A DNA stretch of 64,000 bases from Tenodera sinensis (lineage: Eukaryota > Arthropoda > Insecta > Mantodea > Mantidae), in the NCBI GenBank assembly GCA_030765045.1, contig CM060961.1, forward strand, positions 141,426,538-141,490,537, read 5' to 3'. The notes beneath the pieces were generated by a model that did no database searches, was not told where the DNA came from, and saw only the letters and a program-made list of their open reading frames with translations. The translations under genes and the position numbers were made by a program. Positions 59,831 to 64,000 of this stretch are shown here, piece after piece; position 1 is the stretch's first letter; each line of letters begins with the position of its first letter.

Positions 59831-60949
59831 TAATTTCAGTGGTTAAAACTTGGACACACACATATGCATATCAGTGGCATATGCAGGGATTGTGACTTGG
59901 GCTACCACTAGGCCTACCAGATCTGGACAATATTGGGTTGTTAATTAACCTTCAGCTAAGCATACACCTTGGTAGAATACCATTGGTTGCATGGGGTCTT
60001 TGCACTATATTTTTGTGCTTATATTCTTGTGTTTATTTTTTTAAATTTTGTTTTTCCTCCATTCCCATGTTTAGCTTCATTTAGCTTAAATATACATGGG
60101 TGTTATTAGGATTATTTTACTAGGTAGGTCAAAGATAGATAAAATGCAGTATGAATACAGTGTACTACACTACATGGAAAGATAATAAATTGTGATCTTC
60201 AGATATACAACTTGTAAATTGAAGTGTATGTAAAATGGAATGTAGAAAAAAGTAGGCAAACCATTAAGAGAAATAAGGAATTGTCTAGTTTCCTTAATAA
60301 AACTCACAGTATAAGAGCTGCATCAATCTACTCAATACATTTCTATTTTCTTTAATCTTTTCATTATGCAAATGGTCAAAAAAATTTTCCTGATAGTGCA
60401 ATGACTGTTCTGTCTATTGAGTGTTTAAAGTTTTTAAAGCTGTAAAAGATTTTGTGTGTTGTTGATCTCCTTATCTTTATCTATGCTACATTTTTGAAAC
60501 TTGTCATATTGGAGGGTACTTTTTTAGTTGCAAACAACAAGCTGATACCGAAATTTAGATTTCCGATCGAATGGGCTTTTGAAAAAGATACGTTTTAATT
60601 TAATTGCCGGATATGAGATTTGCGATAAATATTGAGTAATAACATAAATAGATAATATAGCAGGAAGTGTTGTAAGGTGAGCAAGATATGAGTAAATAAT
60701 AGTCGTTAAATTTGTAGTATAAACGCATTATTGGTTTGAAATTAACGAGTCATGACGTCATACCACATAGTTCGAAAGTCAGTTCTACAAACCTTAAAAG
60801 TCGCGCGATATATCTAATAAAATATAAAGTAAACATCGTTTAATCCTAAAAAAAAGTAATTATATATTTGAAATTCATAAAAGAACATGTTATAATAGAA
60901 AGGGACATTTCTAAATTGCGGGAAAAGGAAATAACATTTTGGATACGAG
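59831..60949. other. Non-coding spacer
   Basis: AT-rich, no recognised gene or repeat. The left boundary of the downstream LTR element may lie within 60700-60950 but cannot be placed without the 3' LTR. Confidence 0.4.
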
Positions 60950-61516
60950 GCTTTCTTGGATGACGTCATGACATTCAAATTGGAAGCGAACGGTCTTCTT
61001 GGCGTGGGTAAGAGAGAAGCGTCTAGTCAGTACTCAACCAGAGAGCAGTACGGGAGTTCGTGCAGTTCGGGCTGCGCAGATGTGATTGCGATGCTTCTAC
61101 AGATACACATATAGAATCGGCATATCTCCCGAAAATATTTTATATAAAATAAATTGATGTGCAAAGTTGTTCTTGGGTTGTCCTTTACACTCACGCAAAC
61201 CCGAGATAAAGAGATTATGCTCAGCTAGCCGGAGACAACACACCGAACCACATCATCAACGACTTCAGCTTCAAATGGCGAGGTAATAACTAGGAAGCAA
61301 TATTACAGCTTCAAATTGGCTTCCCAACGTGTGGCTTCGAAAGAATGGACCAAACCCCAAGACGACCGAGCCAGCATCGAACCAGCAGACAAGAAGGTGC
61401 CCAGCGCGTCAACATCTGTGAAACGTGTAGTGAACAAGTTTAAGTGCAGTTAAAGTGAAATAGTGAAAATATTGAAAATTTTGGTGAGTAGAAAAACACA
61501 TGTAAATAGCTTAGAA
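60950..61516 (+). promoter_or_regulatory. Probable 5' LTR end and leader of an LTR retrotransposon
   Basis: Upstream of gag the base composition becomes more GC-rich. TCAGTACT at 61027-61034 resembles an arthropod initiator, and AATAAA at 61148-61153 would serve as the polyadenylation signal in an R region. A GGTGAGTA at 61485-61492 looks like a 5' splice site between the leader and the gag ATG. No primer-binding site or LTR boundary could be fixed because the other LTR lies outside the window. Confidence 0.4.
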
Positions 61517-63604
61517 ATGGAAGACAGTGATAGTGAGTTTAGAGGTTTTGAAAGTCCGGAAATTAGGGAAAGTATAAGTAGGATGGAAGAATTTAATCGG
61601 AATGTAATTGGTAGCAGAATATGCCAAGAATTAGAAGATCAGAACGTTAGAGAAACACCTAGAGGTAGTGCAGAAATGTTTAGTAGTAATTCAGAAAGGC
61701 CAGCATTTATGTCAGAAATAGAGAATATGTTTCAAACGATAATGAAAAAGATGAGTACAGAGTTAAGTCAAAAGATAGATGAAAATAGTAAAGAATTAAG
61801 AACAGAGTTAAGTCAAAAGATGAGTACAGAGTTAAGTCAAAAGATAGATGAAAATAGTAAAGAATTAAGAACAGTGAAAAAGATGAGTACAGAGTTAAGT
61901 CAAAAGATGAATAAAGAGTTAAGTCAAAAGATAGATGAAAATAGTAAAGAATTAAGAACAGAGTTAAGTCAAAAGATAGATGAAAATAGTAAAGAGTTAG
62001 GACAGAAAGTAGAGAAGGGACAACAGGAATTGGGAATGCAATTGGAAAATCAGAAGAGAGCTTTCGAAACCTTTAGGGAAGAAGTTAGGGAGGAAATTAA
62101 TAAAGTTAGTAGTGAAGTAAAAGAAAATAGAGAACAGGTAGAACAGGTTAAGGGAGAATTAGAGACAATAAGGCAAGAAGTAAAGAATTCTGAAAAGAAA
62201 TTAGGTCAACAAGTGAGTGAAAAATTAGATAAAGAAAGGGAAGAAATTAGAGAAGAGTTACAGGGGTGTAAAGTTAGAATAGAAAGATCTGATGTAGAAA
62301 ATGAAAGGCAGGCTAGAAATTTGGAGGATGTTACAGACCAAATAAAAGGAGTAGTAACAGAAATTACTCAGGTAAAAGAGGCCTTAGAAAATTTGAAATT
62401 AAGTGAAAATGCATGTAATCACAACAATCTTAGTAAAGAAGTTGCAAGAAACGAGGCAATACCAGGTGTATCAGCTGACATTTCGATGCAAAATAGGGGT
62501 AACAGTAATTCCCATTCTGATCTCGGAAATAGCTCAGGGATAGGTGACAATTCAAATTTACATTGGCCTAACCATGTCTTAAATGAAATGACACCTCCAG
62601 TTTTTGAAAATGAAGATTCAGATGATCCTAAAGCCTTTTTAGAAGGGTTACAAGAGTACTTCACGGTGAAACGTATACCAGAGGAGTACAAGATGGTGAT
62701 AGTAAGAAAATGTCTAAAGGGTAATGCTGCTAATTGGCTAGGCCTTTCTATGGGTAACAATAATGACTACAGGACCTTTAGAAACATCTTTTTAACCAGA
62801 TATTGGGGAGCTAGTAGGCAGGCTAATATTAGAGTTGAATTAAGCAATGGAAAATTTAATCCTAGATCGGAGGAATCGATGGTAAACTATTTTATGAGAA
62901 TAGCGAGAAAATCGAAGATGTTGGACCCTCCCTTGGATGAAAAAGATCTAATAAATATAGTTACTCCACATTTTCCGGAAACACTTCAACATTACCTAAT
63001 CATAGCCCGACCCGATAGCATTGCAGCTATGATAGAATTATTATCAGCCTTAGAAGTCAATAAACCAAAACACACATTTGGAAATACATATGAAGGAAAA
63101 GAAACTGTCAATTCTTTCGGGCAAGGGGCACAGTATTATCAGAATAGAAGTGAGGTTAGGGAAAGATATAAAGGACCAGTACCAAGGATGGAATCATTCC
63201 GGTGGGAAAATCAAGGTAGATATAACCAGGAAGGGCATCACCAAAATAGAAATGGTAATCTAAGGGGAAGAAATATAAGGGTGAATTATATGAATACAAA
63301 TAGATTTGATCGAGGTAGACGGGGACGTTATTTTGGACATAGTAGAAATTCAAATGATGGGTATTGGACAAACGGAGATAATGAGTTTAGACCGAGGTCA
63401 CCAAGACAGGGAGAAAGGTATTCTAGTGGACGAAATTCCCCCGAAAATGCGGAAATGGTCGAGGCCATTAACACGGTCAAAAACATGGTAGGAAGTAACC
63501 CCGATTTAATGCAGGAAAACAGAAGTAACAATTCGGGAAATAGTACAGGAGCAATACCTAAAAATCAGGGAAACGCCAGACCCGGTCAAACGCGCCTTCA
63601 GTGA
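61517..63604 (+). CDS. gag polyprotein of a Ty3/gypsy-type LTR retrotransposon
   Basis: The frame is open from 61463 but begins there with GTG; the first ATG, at 61517 (MEDSDSEF, purine at -3), is the sensible start, giving 695 residues. A long coiled-coil region (about 60-300) contains near-perfect repeats of STELSQKIDENSKELR. The capsid-like domain (about 364-520) has DDPKAFLEGLQEYF, ANWLGLSMG and FLTRYWG, as in retrotransposon gag domains. The C-terminal part is Arg/Gly-rich (RGRNIR, RGRRGRYFG) and shows no CCHC knuckle, so RNA binding may rely on these basic residues. The frame is intact. Pol follows in the -1 frame. Confidence 0.88.
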   Translation: MEDSDSEFRGFESPEIRESISRMEEFNRNVIGSRICQELEDQNVRETPRGSAEMFSSNSERPAFMSEIENMFQTIMKKMSTELSQKIDENSKELRTELSQKMSTELSQKIDENSKELRTVKKMSTELSQKMNKELSQKIDENSKELRTELSQKIDENSKELGQKVEKGQQELGMQLENQKRAFETFREEVREEINKVSSEVKENREQVEQVKGELETIRQEVKNSEKKLGQQVSEKLDKEREEIREELQGCKVRIERSDVENERQARNLEDVTDQIKGVVTEITQVKEALENLKLSENACNHNNLSKEVARNEAIPGVSADISMQNRGNSNSHSDLGNSSGIGDNSNLHWPNHVLNEMTPPVFENEDSDDPKAFLEGLQEYFTVKRIPEEYKMVIVRKCLKGNAANWLGLSMGNNNDYRTFRNIFLTRYWGASRQANIRVELSNGKFNPRSEESMVNYFMRIARKSKMLDPPLDEKDLINIVTPHFPETLQHYLIIARPDSIAAMIELLSALEVNKPKHTFGNTYEGKETVNSFGQGAQYYQNRSEVRERYKGPVPRMESFRWENQGRYNQEGHHQNRNGNLRGRNIRVNYMNTNRFDRGRRGRYFGHSRNSNDGYWTNGDNEFRPRSPRQGERYSSGRNSPENAEMVEAINTVKNMVGSNPDLMQENRSNNSGNSTGAIPKNQGNARPGQTRLQ

Positions 63605-64000
63605 GAACTGGGTATCCTAGTAATGATTGTGATAAGTACTCGGAAATAAATAGTCCTGGAAGGCAAATGATGATACAAAAGAAAAGAGAATGTAAAAATA
63701 GAATCGACGAAAACGAAAAAGTAGGAGATCCACCTAAAATCAAAATTGGAGTAAATGGAAAACAATACAATGCAATTATAGATACGGGATCAAATAGCAC
63801 AGTATGCTCACAAAATTTTTATGATAATTTACAAAGTAGTGGCTTTAAAGTAATGTCTTTACCAGTTAATGGGATATATTGCTCGCTAGCTGTGGGAAAA
63901 CGAAAAGAAAGAGTAAAATTTCAAGCAATGATAAATATTGAAATAAATGGGAGAATACTAGGAATTTTATTTCTGATTGTAGGAAGACTTGTGACAGATA
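63562..64000 (+). CDS. pol start: aspartic protease (partial, runs off window)
   Basis: This frame is open from just after a TAA at 63559-63561 to the window end. It overlaps the gag end by about 40 nt in the -1 frame. IIDTGSNSTVCS, with the catalytic Asp at 63781, is the retropepsin active site. It is followed by a hydrophobic ILGILFLIVG segment that fits the second protease motif. Reverse transcriptase and integrase would lie beyond 64000. There is no early ATG, so expression by frameshift is expected. Confidence 0.85.
63568..63574 (+). promoter_or_regulatory. -1 ribosomal frameshift heptamer GGGAAAC
   Basis: The heptamer fits X-XXY-YYZ with gag codons GGA AAC in the zero frame. Slipping back one base enters the open pol frame exactly where it has just become stop-free. 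It lies within the 40-nt overlap, 28 nt before the gag stop. A downstream structure is not demonstrated, though GACCC (from 63579) and GGGT just past the stop could pair. Confidence 0.7.

Noticed and set aside
61260..61340. Primer-binding site such as TGGCGAGG near 61277
   Set aside because: It does not extend into a convincing match to a tRNA 3' end, and no LTR boundary can be fixed without the second LTR.
61463..61516. gag start at 61463
   Set aside because: That codon is GTG. In a eukaryotic element the first ATG, at 61517, is the more credible start.

Overview
The window looks like a transposon-dense stretch of an arthropod genome, probably an insect. It is AT-rich and has no convincing host gene. 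Instead it holds nested and mostly decayed Tc1/mariner, hAT, Penelope-like and non-LTR elements, tRNA-derived SINEs with poly(A) tails and target-site duplications (TSDs), and the 5' part of an LTR retrotransposon. I cannot name the species from sequence alone.

Region 1 (1-6 kb) holds a broken Tc1-like transposase and a mariner relic. The relic is interrupted by two copies of a dispersed family, named here the ACTTTCTCTACT family after its terminal inverted motif, and by a SINE. Region 2 (6-30.7 kb, with a detached tail at 59.4-59.8 kb) is an old inverted duplication. Its left arm is 6050-11640; its right arm starts at 20088, runs in reverse, and has been split by many insertions. Between the arms are more dispersed-repeat copies, a 5'-truncated I-like non-LTR element (13666-16104) with a 14-bp TSD, a SINE, and a decayed ZMYM1-like hAT. 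The right arm carries a 4.2-kb hAT with a perfect 8-bp TSD and several nested elements, plus a SINE, a TTAA-flanked MITE and small foldbacks.

Region 3 (30.7-54.06 kb) is the striking part. It holds about 11.8 kb of apparently perfect (TGTA)n and about 2.7 kb of (TG)n. Five non-LTR retrotransposon insertions sit inside these arrays, all on the minus strand. The first is full length, with an intact ORF1 (zinc knuckles) and ORF2 (endonuclease, reverse transcriptase, RNase H). The second is 5'-truncated but has an open ORF2. The third is an 85-bp tail of the first family. The last two are identical tails of a third family sitting in (TG)n. All carry a homologous 3'-UTR hairpin. This suggests a group of microsatellite-specific retrotransposons, comparable to the R1-clade Waldo and Mino elements, living in a target that has grown very large.

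Region 4 (54-59.3 kb) is AT-rich DNA with a decayed hammerhead-like motif and a Penelope-like element that is split by a hAT with a perfect TSD. Region 5 (about 60.9-64 kb) is the 5' portion of an LTR retrotransposon. It has an intact gag and the start of pol (aspartic protease) in the -1 frame; a GGGAAAC slippery heptamer lies in the overlap. The window ends inside pol.

The coding regions that look intact are gag, the pol start, ORF1 and ORF2 of the full-length non-LTR element, and two 5'-truncated ORF2s. All other protein similarity is in pseudogenes.
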